Assembly: GCA_026014705.1 (NCBI GenBank)
Contig: JAOZHU010000018.1
Location: 1 to 64,000 of the forward strand
Direction of reading: 5' to 3'
Length of the DNA stretch: 64,000 nt
From: Candidatus Bathyarchaeota archaeon
GTDB taxonomy: Archaea > Thermoproteota > Bathyarchaeia > Bathyarchaeales > Bathycorpusculaceae
Below are positions 1-8,863 of the stretch, piece after piece. Below the pieces are notes generated by a model. The model was not told the DNA's origin. It worked only from the letters and a program-made list of their open reading frames with translations, and made no database searches. How positions within the stretch are numbered: the first letter of the stretch is position 1; each line of letters opens with the position of its first letter. Both the position numbers and the translations under genes were made by a program.

Positions 1-10
1 GGAGATAAGC

Positions 11-1423
11 ATGAGCAAAAAAGTAGCTCTGCTGCTTGTTCTCGTTTTCCTGACAGCGTCATGCATTACGGCAGCGAAGCCTGCGTTGTCTTCCGTTACC
101 GTGGCTGAAGACACCTGGGTCTCTAAAGCGCCGATGCAAGTCGCGAGGAGCAGCTTAGGCGTTGCCGTTGTAAACGGAAAGATATACGCCATCGGGGGTG
201 ACGCCAGAAATGGTAAGTGGCCCTATACCGGCTCAATAGTAGGTACAAACGAAGAGTATGATCCAGCAACAGACAGATGGACCTTCAAAACGCCAATGCC
301 GACTCCTCGGTGCGACTTTGCCATAGCGGCTTATCAAAACAAGATTTACTGCATGGGCGGAATAACAAGCATTGATGATACAGGTTGGCATGTTACGGGA
401 GTGACGGAAGTCTACGATCCAGCAACAGAAACTTGGGAAACCAAAAAACCTATGCTTACACCCAGATTTGCGCTTCAAGCCAACGTTGTTGACAGCAAGA
501 TCTACCTTATAGGGGGTTATGCCCCCGAGAACCCGGATTTAGGTAATTCCACTTCGAACCTTAACGAGGTTTATGATCCAGCAGCGGATTCTTGGACCAT
601 GAAAAAGCCTCTGCCTATTGCGACGAGTGATTATTCTTCAGCCGTCGTTGATGGCAAAATATACATCACGGGAGGGCTGTCGAGCGCGCCCAAATCTAAC
701 CTGAATCAGATATACGACCCTGAAACGGACATGTGGAGTCAAGGCGCGCTGATGCCGTTGGGTGTGAGGTATGGAGCGGCAGGTGCAACTACTGGCGTGA
801 ATGCGCCTAAACGAATCTATGTCATCAGCGAGTTCGCCGAGTGGAGTGGAACCCAAGTTTATGAGCCACTGAAGGACAGTTGGACATTTGGCAAAGCTAT
901 GGCTACAAAACGCCAGAGTCCCGCTGTTGCAGTAGTAAACGATTTGTTGTACGCTATTGGAGGATACATTCGAACTTACCCAGAATCATATAGTTTTGGA
1001 GATATCATTACGCAATATGCGTCAAATGAGCAGTATACGCCTTTTGGGTTCGGGACTGTTTCTCCTGTTGTGGCGGTTTTGTCGCCTGAAACCAAGAATT
1101 ATGCTTCAGGCAGTGTCTCCTTGGTTTTCACGGTGAATAAGCCTGTCTCGTGGATGGGCTACAGCCTCGACGGGCGAGACAACGTCACAGTCACAGGCAA
1201 CACCACACTGGCAGGATTAACCGCGGGCTTGCACAACGTCACAGTCTACGCAAAAGACGAATACGAAAACACAGGCGCCTCAGAAACAATCCCCTTCACC
1301 GCAACCACGGAAAAGGCGCCAGAAACCCAGCCTTCACCAGCAACAGTAGCCGCAGCCACAGCAGCCTCCACGGCTGTTACGGGCATAGGACTGCTCATCT
1401 ACTTCAAGAAGCGTAAACAGTAA
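11..1423 (+). CDS. Secreted kelch-repeat (beta-propeller) surface protein
   Basis: A 470-residue cell-surface protein of unknown partner. An N-terminal signal peptide (about residues 1-25, a hydrophobic run after MSKK) is followed by about six kelch motifs spanning roughly residues 35-345. Each has a Gly-Gly pair, then Y-D-P-A-T/E and a Trp 4-6 residues later, as in kelch beta-propellers. Residues 350-430 look like an Ig-like domain, and a Pro/Thr linker leads to a C-terminal membrane anchor (about 448-464) ending in KKRKQ. The start is supported by GGAGATA at the very beginning of the window. Kelch propellers usually bind proteins or sugars; nothing in the sequence names a ligand. A remnant of a related C-terminal anchor lies after ubiA near 60.4 kb. 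Confidence 0.85.
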   Translation: MSKKVALLLVLVFLTASCITAAKPALSSVTVAEDTWVSKAPMQVARSSLGVAVVNGKIYAIGGDARNGKWPYTGSIVGTNEEYDPATDRWTFKTPMPTPRCDFAIAAYQNKIYCMGGITSIDDTGWHVTGVTEVYDPATETWETKKPMLTPRFALQANVVDSKIYLIGGYAPENPDLGNSTSNLNEVYDPAADSWTMKKPLPIATSDYSSAVVDGKIYITGGLSSAPKSNLNQIYDPETDMWSQGALMPLGVRYGAAGATTGVNAPKRIYVISEFAEWSGTQVYEPLKDSWTFGKAMATKRQSPAVAVVNDLLYAIGGYIRTYPESYSFGDIITQYASNEQYTPFGFGTVSPVVAVLSPETKNYASGSVSLVFTVNKPVSWMGYSLDGRDNVTVTGNTTLAGLTAGLHNVTVYAKDEYENTGASETIPFTATTEKAPETQPSPATVAAATAASTAVTGIGLLIYFKKRKQ

Positions 1424-1532
1424 AGGGAAAGCCATTTCGAAATCGCCTTTATGTCCAGCGCAATTGGTTATCCTCAAACCGTAATCTTAATAATATATCG
1501 GGTTTTTTCATCAACTCTCGGGTTTGCCGACA

Positions 1533-2678
1533 TTATTTCCGCTTCCTAAACAGTTTCTTACCGTCTATTTCAGTGACGTACTCGAAGCCTACCTCAATTA
1601 GTGCCATTGCCTCCTCTACCGTTGAAACGGCTTTAACGTGGTATTCGTTTGCGTTTTCTGAGAACAGCACTTGCTCGATGTTCACATAGATTTGAGTCGG
1701 TAGAACGCTTCTGTGTCCTAATAGCCGTCTTACGTGGTCTATGTCGTGGGTTTTGTGGTATTCCATTGTTCCTTTCCAGTGGCGTATCAGGTGAAAGTGG
1801 ATTCTCGCTAGGCGTGGGTTCTTGACTTTTGCAGCTATGAGTGTTCGTGTTCTTGCTAGTGAACGCGCTGCGTCTTTTGCTATTGTTCCGCTGAATATTC
1901 TTTCATGGGTTTTCGGCATTGCTTGAAGCATAGCGGTGAGTTTGGGTGAAATCTTAAAGATTCTGGGTAAGCTGCGTTTTTCAGGCGTGTTTAAGGTTAA
2001 CACGTTGTCTTTTTCGTTTAGCGCTGTCCATGTTAGGCTCAGAACTTCCCCTATTCGCATCCCCGTTTCTTTGATTGTTTGCAGTATTGCAGCGGTCTTT
2101 TTTCCGCTTCCTGCTATTAACTGGTCTAGCTCTTCCTCTGTTGGGATAAACTCAGGTATTGGTGAACGCGCCACGTATTTGGGTGCTTTCCATGTTTTGC
2201 CTTGCCAATTGAGAAAAGCGGTGTATGATACTGTGTAGTTTGCTTTTGTGTTTATGGATTTCTTGATTTGGGCTAGGTACTCCTTTACGCTTTCAGGGTT
2301 ATCTATGTTTGCATGTCGGCTTAATCGTTTGAGAAAGCTGATGTAGTTGTGTATCGTGTATTCTGATTTGCCTTCTTTGTTTAGGTAGAAAGCGAATTGC
2401 AGTAGTTTTCCCCTTGCTTCTTGGCTTATTTCTCCCGCAACAGTTTTGATTTCTGTTGCAGTGCCCAATTTTTTCGCCTTCGTTGAGACGCATAATTGGC
2501 GATTTCCAGTATTGCTTTCTCGGGAATTTAAGTTTTTGTCATATGTCTCTTCAGAGCTTTCAGAAAACCGATAACCGCAAGAACAACATAGCCATCGTTG
2601 AATTTTCTTTCCTTCTATTAAGTAGCGTAATCCGTCACGGTATAGTTTTTCTGAACTGCATTGTGGGCATCGAGGCAT
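1533..2678 (-). CDS. Tyrosine recombinase with N-terminal zinc ribbon
   Basis: Site-specific recombinase of 381 residues. The N-terminus is a zinc ribbon of the kind seen in transposase/InsA-like proteins (C4-x2-C7 and C31/C32-x-C34 in WLCCSCGYRF). An Arm/SAM-like helical domain follows at about 87-170. The catalytic domain shows the expected residues: Arg208 in TGMRIGEV, H296-x-x-R299 in HLIRHW, His322 in LLGH and a candidate nucleophile Tyr331 in QIYVNIE. It is closely similar in plan to the recombinase at 58004-59269 on the other strand, including the C-terminal DGxxLFRK ending. It lies at the edge of a block of small DNA-binding genes, so it probably came with an integrated element. No att site is recognisable beside it. 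Confidence 0.85.
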   Translation of the reverse strand: MPRCPQCSSEKLYRDGLRYLIEGKKIQRWLCCSCGYRFSESSEETYDKNLNSRESNTGNRQLCVSTKAKKLGTATEIKTVAGEISQEARGKLLQFAFYLNKEGKSEYTIHNYISFLKRLSRHANIDNPESVKEYLAQIKKSINTKANYTVSYTAFLNWQGKTWKAPKYVARSPIPEFIPTEEELDQLIAGSGKKTAAILQTIKETGMRIGEVLSLTWTALNEKDNVLTLNTPEKRSLPRIFKISPKLTAMLQAMPKTHERIFSGTIAKDAARSLARTRTLIAAKVKNPRLARIHFHLIRHWKGTMEYHKTHDIDHVRRLLGHRSVLPTQIYVNIEQVLFSENANEYHVKAVSTVEEAMALIEVGFEYVTEIDGKKLFRKRK

Positions 2679-2800
2679 TGGAAAAGCCAGCTATTTTAGA
2701 TTTTATATGTGTGTTTCTGTGTATATGTAGAGACTGGGTTCGGTATGTAACCAATTTTCAAACAATAGACTTTTTGTAGAGACAAAAGCCAATGACGAGG

Positions 2801-3061
2801 TCATATGCTGTGCCTTTCAAGCCATTGTTTTCCCGCATTGGTTACTTTCCAGAAGGGATGTTTGTATTCGATAAGACTTGCTCTTTGCAAATCTTCAATG
2901 TATTTCTTTATGGTGTTGTCGGTTGCTCCGCCTTCTGTGATTTCCCATTTGGTTTGTTGTAATATTGCTTGGACTGTGGCTCCATCTTCTTTGGTGGACA
3001 ACCATTTTAACAATTTTTTCAAAATATCGGACCTTTCACTCTGCGGCATTTTCCGCATCAC
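2801..3061 (-). CDS. Small winged-helix protein
   Basis: An 86-residue protein with a winged-helix pattern: helices over residues 8-20 and 25-37, a recognition-helix segment with TDNTIKKYIEDLQRASLIEY, then a wing and the ending WKVTNAGKQWLERH. This resembles the archaeal family of short wHTH proteins that act as transcription regulators in viruses and plasmids. Its start overlaps the end of the ribbon-helix-helix gene upstream by 26 bp, so the two are probably co-transcribed and co-translated. GAGGAGTG lies just before the GTG-ATG start pair. The specific target is unknown. Confidence 0.6.
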   Translation of the reverse strand: MMRKMPQSERSDILKKLLKWLSTKEDGATVQAILQQTKWEITEGGATDNTIKKYIEDLQRASLIEYKHPFWKVTNAGKQWLERHSI

Positions 3062-3212
3062 TCCTCGCTTCCTTTGGATTAAGAAACTCTCTTAGGGCTT
3101 CACGGATTACTTGGCTCATGTTTTTGAACGTGCCATTTTCGATAAGCTTCTCCGCTTTTTGTCTTGCTTCTGCTGGCAGTCGTAAAGCAATACGGCAATC
3201 ATATTCTTTCAT
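3036..3212 (-). CDS. Ribbon-helix-helix (CopG/Arc-type) regulator
   Basis: A 58-residue DNA-binding protein. The N-terminal strand (EYDCRIALRLP) is followed by two helices with NMSQVIREALREFL, the classic ribbon-helix-helix pattern. Such proteins dimerise and bind operators as repressors, often of their own operon. I choose the ATG at 3212 rather than the longer frame from 3293, because a TATA box (TATATATTT, 3231-3239) is centred 23 bp before it. That implies a leaderless transcript beginning at this codon, and the longer frame would start upstream of the promoter. Downstream it overlaps the winged-helix gene; divergently it faces the HTH gene at 3278, with a palindrome between them. Confidence 0.75.
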   Translation of the reverse strand: MKEYDCRIALRLPAEARQKAEKLIENGTFKNMSQVIREALREFLNPKEARSDAENAAE

Positions 3213-3230
3213 TGTTACCACTGTCAAACC

Positions 3231-3277
3231 TATATATTTCAAACACAATAGAAAGGAATCTATAGGGAAACTTTCCC
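3231..3277. promoter_or_regulatory. Divergent promoter region with palindromic operator candidate
   Basis: The minus-strand TATA box at 3231-3239 drives the ribbon-helix-helix gene. At 3265-3277 there is a perfect palindrome, GGGAAA-C-TTTCCC, lying against the ATG (3278) of the divergent gene. Its position over the likely transcript start makes it a candidate operator for the ribbon-helix-helix protein. The palindrome is seen directly; its use as an operator is inference. Confidence 0.5.
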
Positions 3278-3808
3278 ATGCTGAAACTAACATTAAATGA
3301 GGAAAAAGTGCGGAAAGAATTGCTTAAATTCCCTAATGGTATCAAAGCTACCCAACTAATGAAACAAGTGTTCTTGAAAAAAACCCCTCTCTACACTGCC
3401 TTGAATCGCTTGGAAAAGAAAAAATTAGCTTTTAGAGGAGCCCATAATCTATGGTATCCGAATCCATCAGAAAAAGAGCAATCAACCAAATTAGATGAGT
3501 TCATCGAAAAACGCTTAGAGGCAATAAGACAGGCAAATCTTACAAATCCTAAATTGGCTTTTTGTGATTTGCTTCTCTTCATGTCTGCTCTGCCATCTCA
3601 CATACAAGAAGATCTTAAAGCTGAAATTATGGTCGCACTTGTTGAAATCAGCAAATCGGGGACACCGCAGCTCTTTGAAAAAGAAGCACAAAGGCAAGAG
3701 AGGCAAAATAAACTCATTTCCCTAATAGTGGTCTATTTTGTTAACAAAATCCCCTTATTGTTTAATGCTCAATCTGGTTTAGAAAAGAAGAATCTCAGAA
3801 GCGCCTAA
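3278..3808 (+). CDS. HTH-domain protein of unknown function
   Basis: 176 residues. Residues 1-60 look like a winged helix (ELLKFPNGIKATQLMKQVF, then TALNRLEKKKLAFRGAHNLWYP), the pattern of small replication/regulator HTH proteins. The rest is helical and charged, with no motif I recognise, and the C-terminus (VVYFVNKIPLLFNAQSG) is moderately hydrophobic. It is transcribed away from the ribbon-helix-helix gene across a short region holding a palindrome. Its AT-rich composition matches the neighbouring accessory genes and contrasts with the more GC-rich core genes after 5.8 kb, consistent with acquired DNA. Confidence 0.5.
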   Translation: MLKLTLNEEKVRKELLKFPNGIKATQLMKQVFLKKTPLYTALNRLEKKKLAFRGAHNLWYPNPSEKEQSTKLDEFIEKRLEAIRQANLTNPKLAFCDLLLFMSALPSHIQEDLKAEIMVALVEISKSGTPQLFEKEAQRQERQNKLISLIVVYFVNKIPLLFNAQSGLEKKNLRSA

Positions 3809-4026
3809 TAGTAATGCATGATATAGTGCGTAATAGTTTTTAATGGGCTTTTTCCACACAGTTATGTTACTAATCATTAATTACTACAATATTTACATTA
3901 GTCTACATGACACAAGCGATAAACAACAAACAAAAAAAGACGCACAAGCGACAAAAAAAATGACATGCAACAAATCTTAAATCTGCTGTGCAAAAATAGC
4001 TTAAACGAGGGGGTGAAGGGATAATT

Positions 4027-4497
4027 ATGAGTGCTAAAGTGGTCGCTGTAGCTTTAGGAGTTCTATGTGCAATTCTGGCTGTTGCTCTTGCTTACGCATT
4101 TTTTATCAATAATGTAATGCTTCTGGGCTTAGATAGTGAAGTATCCTCACTTCAATCGCAGATTGCTAACTTACAAAACCAAATTAGTGCGTTGAATGCT
4201 ACAATAACTAATATTCAAACTCAAGGTAGGGGCACAATAGTAAGTCAGGTACAGGTATCAGGAAGTTTGCATAGCACGCAAACTGGTACGATTTATTTCT
4301 TGCAGTGTGCCAAATTCTACTCCGAGGATGCAATAAAAGCCAGTTCTCCAATTGTAAATGGCAAATACAGCGTCTGGCTTGTTGGTGGACAATCATATGA
4401 CATCTTTGTTAACAGGTACCCAGCTTATTCAGACATAAAGCCAGATTTCACGCTCTATGTTCCGTCTGGAGTAACAACATTTACAGCAGACTTCTGA
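4027..4497 (+). CDS. Membrane-anchored extracellular protein with coiled coil
   Basis: 156 residues. Residues 5-30 form a signal anchor (VVAVALGVLCAILAVALAYAF). A short coiled coil of repeating Q-I/L-x2-L (SSLQSQIANLQNQISALNA) follows, then an outside domain of about 90 residues of beta type (LHSTQTGTIYFLQCAKFY... SGVTTFTADF) that resembles carboxypeptidase-regulatory-like folds. A very strong ribosome binding site (GAGGGGGTGAAGG, 4007-4019) lies 7 bases before the ATG, so expression is probably high. Proteins of this form are common in archaea and on archaeal mobile elements. No specific function can be given. Confidence 0.6.
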   Translation: MSAKVVAVALGVLCAILAVALAYAFFINNVMLLGLDSEVSSLQSQIANLQNQISALNATITNIQTQGRGTIVSQVQVSGSLHSTQTGTIYFLQCAKFYSEDAIKASSPIVNGKYSVWLVGGQSYDIFVNRYPAYSDIKPDFTLYVPSGVTTFTADF

Positions 4498-4574
4498 AAG
4501 AGATTGATAAAGCAACACCTCATTTCAAGAAGCCCTTGACTATCAAACTCACTATAGAAGCTATTTGTTCTGGC

Positions 4575-4955
4575 TCAAGCCATGTAGAATAATTCTGGCT
4601 TCTGCTGCTTAAGGTTATAAAGTGCTTTTGCCAGAGTTAGCTCAAGCAATATCTTGTCTGTATTAATGGATGCCTCTATTGTCTGTTTCTTGTTCATTAG
4701 GCTGTTCAGTTCATATATTAAAGAAGCCTTCTGATTTTGTAACAATTTAATGCTGCTGGCTAAATCATTCTTTTTCTTAAGCAGAGTTGCAGTTTCACTG
4801 CGAAGAATAGGCGCTAGGCGTTTCTTGTAACGTAGTTTTCTTATGGCTGCTTCAGTGCGGTTTAGCCTTGTCGATATTTCTCTTGTGGTTAAGCCTTCGC
4901 TGGTTAAGGCTTCTATTTGTTCCAGTTCTTGTTTTGTGGTTCTTTTTCCGCCCAT
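4575..4955 (-). CDS. HTH DNA-binding protein with coiled-coil tail
   Basis: 126 residues. Residues 7-45 are a helix-turn-helix of the Myb/SANT or sigma70-r4 kind (LEQIEALTSEGLTTREISTRLNRTEAAIRKLRYKKR), followed by a long helical segment with heptad character. It lies 14 bp after the end of the recombinase-like gene on the same strand, so the two are probably one transcript. This could be a recombination directionality or partner protein, or a regulator of the element; the sequence alone does not decide. Confidence 0.6.
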   Translation of the reverse strand: MGGKRTTKQELEQIEALTSEGLTTREISTRLNRTEAAIRKLRYKKRLAPILRSETATLLKKKNDLASSIKLLQNQKASLIYELNSLMNKKQTIEASINTDKILLELTLAKALYNLKQQKPELFYMA

Positions 4956-4969
4956 ATATTAACCCCGCG

Positions 4970-5599
4970 TTACTCACTTATTTCCATTGCTTCATCCTGC
5001 GCTTCTTGGTCAAACCCTAAATACGCTTCCAAAGCCTTCAAACTCTTAATTCCGCTAATTGCCTTCAGATGTGTGAATGTGCCTTTTTCCCTGTTCATGC
5101 CTATCTTGCTAAGTTTTCTCAGTCTGAAATAGTGAGGGTAGTATTCTTGCCCGAGAACACATTTGGTTATTCGCCATGCTGTGGTGCTGCTTATGTGTGG
5201 AAAAAGCCATCTCTGCTTCAACTGTTTCTGGTGAACCATTAGCTTGCCTTCAACGGTTTCGTAAGAATAGACCGTTTTCTGTTTTAACCGCTTAGGCTTC
5301 TTAATGTATGACACAAGGTACTCTTCTACACCATAGAATCTTCTAGGGATTTTTAGCGGTGGCACTGTATCACCATGTTTCTTTCGTTGGTGAAAGTCCA
5401 CTATCACGTGAGTATCAGTTATCTCTATGTCGTCTTTGGTTCTTTCGTAAACTTCGCTTTTGCGGGCGCCTGAATGCCACAGCAAAACAAGATAGGCTTT
5501 TTGCTCCAGTCCCAATTGGGAGTTTTCCAGTTTTTCTTTGAAGGTTTCTACTGTCATTATGGCTTTTTGTTTGCCGTGCTTGTATCTATGTTCATACAT
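4970..5599 (-). CDS. Divergent tyrosine recombinase / integrase catalytic domain
   Basis: 209 residues comprising little more than a tyrosine-recombinase catalytic domain. Recognisable are the first Arg box (LLWHSGARKSEVYERTKDD), a beta-hairpin basic region (QRKKHGD), the second Arg region (HYFRLRKLSKIG, in place of HxxR) and a candidate Tyr in LEAYLGF near the C-terminus. There is no N-terminal arm or zinc ribbon, unlike the other two recombinases in this window. Small integrases of this kind are found in archaeal viruses and plasmids. The second ATG (residue 15, MTVETF) is an equally possible start. Confidence 0.65.
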   Translation of the reverse strand: MYEHRYKHGKQKAIMTVETFKEKLENSQLGLEQKAYLVLLWHSGARKSEVYERTKDDIEITDTHVIVDFHQRKKHGDTVPPLKIPRRFYGVEEYLVSYIKKPKRLKQKTVYSYETVEGKLMVHQKQLKQRWLFPHISSTTAWRITKCVLGQEYYPHYFRLRKLSKIGMNREKGTFTHLKAISGIKSLKALEAYLGFDQEAQDEAMEISE

Positions 5600-5789
5600 T
5601 GCAATAACATACCCCTATTGTTTCATTTTCCATGTAACTGTGCAGTAACAAAAAAGAGGGGAAATAGTGATGCGGGAGATATATCCACACGGAGAAAGGT
5701 TAATAAACTCCACACAGCGAATACATCATACTCGCTTCCTAGCGATGGACTTCTAAAGAATCCAAGTTTTAGGGAGACCGAACCAGAAA

Positions 5790-6443
5790 ATGGCACAAAA
5801 CAACACAACTAACCAATTAACGCTCAAAGGAACCACAACCATAGGAGTCACCTGCAAAGACGGCGTTATACTAGCCTCCGATACACGCGTAACCATGGGC
5901 TTCTACGTCGCCCATAAAGCAGGCAAAAAAGTCTATAAAATCGACGAGCACTTAGGCATGACAATCGCAGGAACGGTAGCCGACGCCCAAAAAGTCGTCG
6001 ACATACTCACCGCCAACGCACAGCTGTACAGGATAAACCTAAACCGACCCATGCCCGTCAAAGCCGCAGCACGACTCGTCGCCAACTTACTTTTCACTAA
6101 CAGATACATACCCTTAGCAACGCAAGTTCTTGTCGGCGGCGTAGACAACACAGGGCCACACGTTTTCAACTTAGACCCATTCGGAAGCCTAACCGAAGAA
6201 AAATCCGTCGCCACAGGCTCAGGCTCACCCGTAGCCTACGGCGTACTCGAAGACAAATACCGCGAAGAAATGACAGTTGAAGAGGCACTACCCGTCATCG
6301 CGAAAGCCGTGAACGCGGCAATGAAACGCGACGTAGCCAGCGGCAACAACTACAACATAACAGTAATCGACCACACAGGCTACCGCGAACTAACAACCGA
6401 AGAAAAATCCACTCTCCTCGCAAAACAAGGGAAGTTAAACTAG
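5790..6443 (+). CDS. psmB: 20S proteasome subunit beta
   Basis: Catalytic beta subunit of the archaeal proteasome core, a threonine protease. After a 14-residue propeptide ending in Gly14, autocleavage would expose Thr15 (GTTTIGV) as nucleophile. The other active-site residues are at the expected spacing: Asp31 (SDTRVTM) and Lys47 (HKAGKKVYK), together with the SGSP motif. The length, 217 residues, is normal for the family. It overlaps the aCPSF1 gene by one base (TAGTG), which suggests translational coupling; this neighbour pair recurs in archaea. It starts at ATG 5790 with GGGAG about 14 bases upstream, and a TATA-like element (TTAATAAA) lies near 5700. Confidence 0.97.
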   Translation: MAQNNTTNQLTLKGTTTIGVTCKDGVILASDTRVTMGFYVAHKAGKKVYKIDEHLGMTIAGTVADAQKVVDILTANAQLYRINLNRPMPVKAAARLVANLLFTNRYIPLATQVLVGGVDNTGPHVFNLDPFGSLTEEKSVATGSGSPVAYGVLEDKYREEMTVEEALPVIAKAVNAAMKRDVASGNNYNITVIDHTGYRELTTEEKSTLLAKQGKLN

Positions 6444-8362
6444 TGGCACGAAACTCGGACAAAGAAAAAATCGAAATAACTCAATACATACTCCAGCACG
6501 TCCCCATCGAAGCAGAAGTAACCCGCATAGAATACGAAGGACCCATGCTCTCAGTTTACGCCAAAAAACCCGAAGTCCTCGTCGACCAAAGCAGCATAGT
6601 CGCCGAAATCGTCGGCGTAATCCGCAAACGCATAGTTATACGCCCCGACCCCTCAGTCAGACTCCAAGAAACCGAAGCCGAAAAAATCACCCGCGAACTC
6701 ATCGCCCCCGAAGCCGAAATAACCGACATACACTTCGACCCCAGCCTAGGCGAAATAATAATTGAAACCAAAAAACCCGGCGTAGCCATCGGTAGAAACG
6801 GCACCGTCCTCCAAGAAATCATCAAAAAAACCAAATGGCGCCCCCATGTGCTGCGAAGCCCGCCGTTGCGCTCAAAAATGGTCACCCACATGAGGCATTA
6901 CCTACACTCAGAAAGCAAAGAACGCGAACGCATACTACGCACAATAGGCGAAAGAATCTTCAGACCCAAAACCTACGAAGTCGGCGACGTCCGCATGACC
7001 GTACTCGGCGGCGCACAAGAAGTAGGCCGATCAGCCTTCCTAATCAAAACACGCGAAAGCAGCGTGCTGCTGGACTGCGGCATAAACCCCGGCTCCCAAA
7101 GACCCTTTGAATCCTTCCCAAGATTCGACTCACCCGAATTTCAAATAGACGCACTAGACGCCGTCGTCATAAGCCACGCCCACCTCGACCACTGCGGCTT
7201 AGTACCATTCCTATACAAATACGGCTACGATGGCCCCGTCTACTGCTCGGCACCCACCTCAAACCTAATGACACTGCTGCAGCTGGACTACTTGGACGTA
7301 GCAAGCAAACAAGGCGTAACACCCTACTACGACCAAAAAGACGTACGCGAATGCGTTTTGCACACGATTCCACTACGATTCGGCGTAGTAACTGACATCG
7401 CACCCGACATACGCTTGACGCTGCACAATTCAGGACACATTTTAGGCTCAGCAATGTCACACCTGCACATAGGCGAAGGCTTACACAACGTAGTCTACAC
7501 AGGTGACTACAAGTTCTCCCGCACCATGCTGCTCGAAGCCGCAGCAACCGAGTTCCCGCGAGTCGAAACAGTAATAACCGAAAGCACCTACGGCGGCGCA
7601 GACGATATCATGCCCTCACGCGTTGAAGCCGAAGAGCACCTAACCCGCGTGATAAACACGACTTTGGATCGCAAGGGCAAAGTGCTTATTCCAGTGCCCG
7701 CTGTGGGCAGAGCACAGGAAATCATGCTTATTATAGACGGCTACATGAAGCGCGGATTAATGAAGGAGGCACCCGTATTCATTGAAGGCATGATTTCGGA
7801 AGCTACAGCTATTCACACCGCATATCCCGAGTACCTAGGCAGAGAAGTCCGCCACAGCATACTGCATGAAGAAGTCAACCCGTTCCAGTCCGACTACTTC
7901 ACAATCGTGGAGCACCCCAGCGTGCGGCAAAGCATAATCGACGGCGACCCCTGCATTGTCTTAGCGACATCAGGCATGTTGGAAGGCGGACCTGTGATTG
8001 AGTACTTCAAGAACTGGGCTGACAACGAAAAGAACACTATAATCTTCGTGAGCTACCAGATTGAAGGCACCATGGGCAGGCGCGTGCAGAAGGGCGTAAA
8101 CGAGGTCACGATGATGGATAATGAAGGCAAAATGGCGGCAGTGCAAGTCAAACTACAAGTCGAATCCATCGAGGGCTTCTCTGGGCACTCGGACAGGCGG
8201 CAGCTCATAAGCTATCTAACGCATCTTAAGCCTTCACCCGAGCGGATTTTCGTGTGTCACGGTGAAAAATCGAAAATTGCGAATTTGGCTGGCTTCATAG
8301 ATAAAAAAGCAGGCATCAGCACGATTGTGCCGGGAATCATGGAGACTTTTAGGCTGCTGTAG
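6443..8362 (+). CDS. fttA: aCPSF1/FttA, KH-domain beta-CASP ribonuclease
   Basis: Archaeal transcription-termination and RNA 3'-end nuclease, homologous to eukaryotic CPSF73. The 639 residues hold two N-terminal KH-type RNA-binding domains (about 1-70 and 70-180, with VAIGRNGTVLQEI as a GxxG loop). A metallo-beta-lactamase domain follows with the zinc motif SHAHLDHCG (about 240) and TGDYK, interrupted by the beta-CASP insert (about 390-520). The C-terminal ligand motifs GHSDRRQL and CHGE are present. All zinc-binding motifs look intact. It starts at GTG 6443, overlapping the psmB stop. Its 3' end overlaps convergent sepF by 14 bp. Confidence 0.96.
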   Translation: MARNSDKEKIEITQYILQHVPIEAEVTRIEYEGPMLSVYAKKPEVLVDQSSIVAEIVGVIRKRIVIRPDPSVRLQETEAEKITRELIAPEAEITDIHFDPSLGEIIIETKKPGVAIGRNGTVLQEIIKKTKWRPHVLRSPPLRSKMVTHMRHYLHSESKERERILRTIGERIFRPKTYEVGDVRMTVLGGAQEVGRSAFLIKTRESSVLLDCGINPGSQRPFESFPRFDSPEFQIDALDAVVISHAHLDHCGLVPFLYKYGYDGPVYCSAPTSNLMTLLQLDYLDVASKQGVTPYYDQKDVRECVLHTIPLRFGVVTDIAPDIRLTLHNSGHILGSAMSHLHIGEGLHNVVYTGDYKFSRTMLLEAAATEFPRVETVITESTYGGADDIMPSRVEAEEHLTRVINTTLDRKGKVLIPVPAVGRAQEIMLIIDGYMKRGLMKEAPVFIEGMISEATAIHTAYPEYLGREVRHSILHEEVNPFQSDYFTIVEHPSVRQSIIDGDPCIVLATSGMLEGGPVIEYFKNWADNEKNTIIFVSYQIEGTMGRRVQKGVNEVTMMDNEGKMAAVQVKLQVESIEGFSGHSDRRQLISYLTHLKPSPERIFVCHGEKSKIANLAGFIDKKAGISTIVPGIMETFRLL

Positions 8363-8732
8363 GCAGAGGCTCGTTTGAAACAGGCGTTTTCTCTCGCCAA
8401 ATCCTCACGTTCGGCGGACAGAGGACAACTCGTTCTTCGCCTAGCCGGGCGATGTCTCCGCTGATTGATGTGGCGAATTCAGTTAACGCTGTTACAGCTT
8501 GTTTCACATCGTCGATGCTCTTGTTTGCGAGCGGTGTTATGCGGAGAATAAGGATGTTGCCGTTCTTGACTTCGGCTTTGATGTTTTCCAAGTCCGCTAA
8601 GTCACGAAGCGGCATGGCTTTCAAGTAAGTTTTAGCTGCCGGCACTTCGGCGGTTTCTGGAGGAGCCTCTGTCACGGCGGCGTTTTCGTCTTCCTCCCTT
8701 TTCGGTTTGCGGAATATTCCAAGCGTGGGCAA
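8349..8732 (-). CDS. sepF: SepF-like cell-division protein
   Basis: 127 residues. The C-terminal 90 residues match the SepF domain: a conserved YLKAMPLRDLADLENIK opening, a central strand GNILILRITPLA, the helix VKQAVTALTEFATSISGDIARLG and the ending ERVVLCPPNVRIWR. In archaea, SepF tethers FtsZ to the membrane. The usual N-terminal amphipathic membrane-targeting helix corresponds here to a short start (MPTLGIFRKPKREE), joined by an Ala/Pro/Glu-rich linker. No ftsZ lies in this window. The gene ends inside the 3' end of aCPSF1 on the opposite strand. Confidence 0.9.
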   Translation of the reverse strand: MPTLGIFRKPKREEDENAAVTEAPPETAEVPAAKTYLKAMPLRDLADLENIKAEVKNGNILILRITPLANKSIDDVKQAVTALTEFATSISGDIARLGEERVVLCPPNVRIWREKTPVSNEPLPTAA

Positions 8733-8863
8733 GTTACTCCTCTCTTCTTAGCTATGTAGTAGGCTTCAACAGTTAAGCATTTCTAAATTCCAAGCCTAAA
8801 TCCAGACAATCACTACGAAGTTTATTGATAAGTAAGTTATGAAATCACAATAAAGATTATCTA

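Noticed and set aside
7167-7547. 126-codon minus-strand frame inside aCPSF1, and similar long antisense frames in GC-rich core genes
   Set aside because: Shadow frames from codon bias; the sense gene accounts for the sequence.
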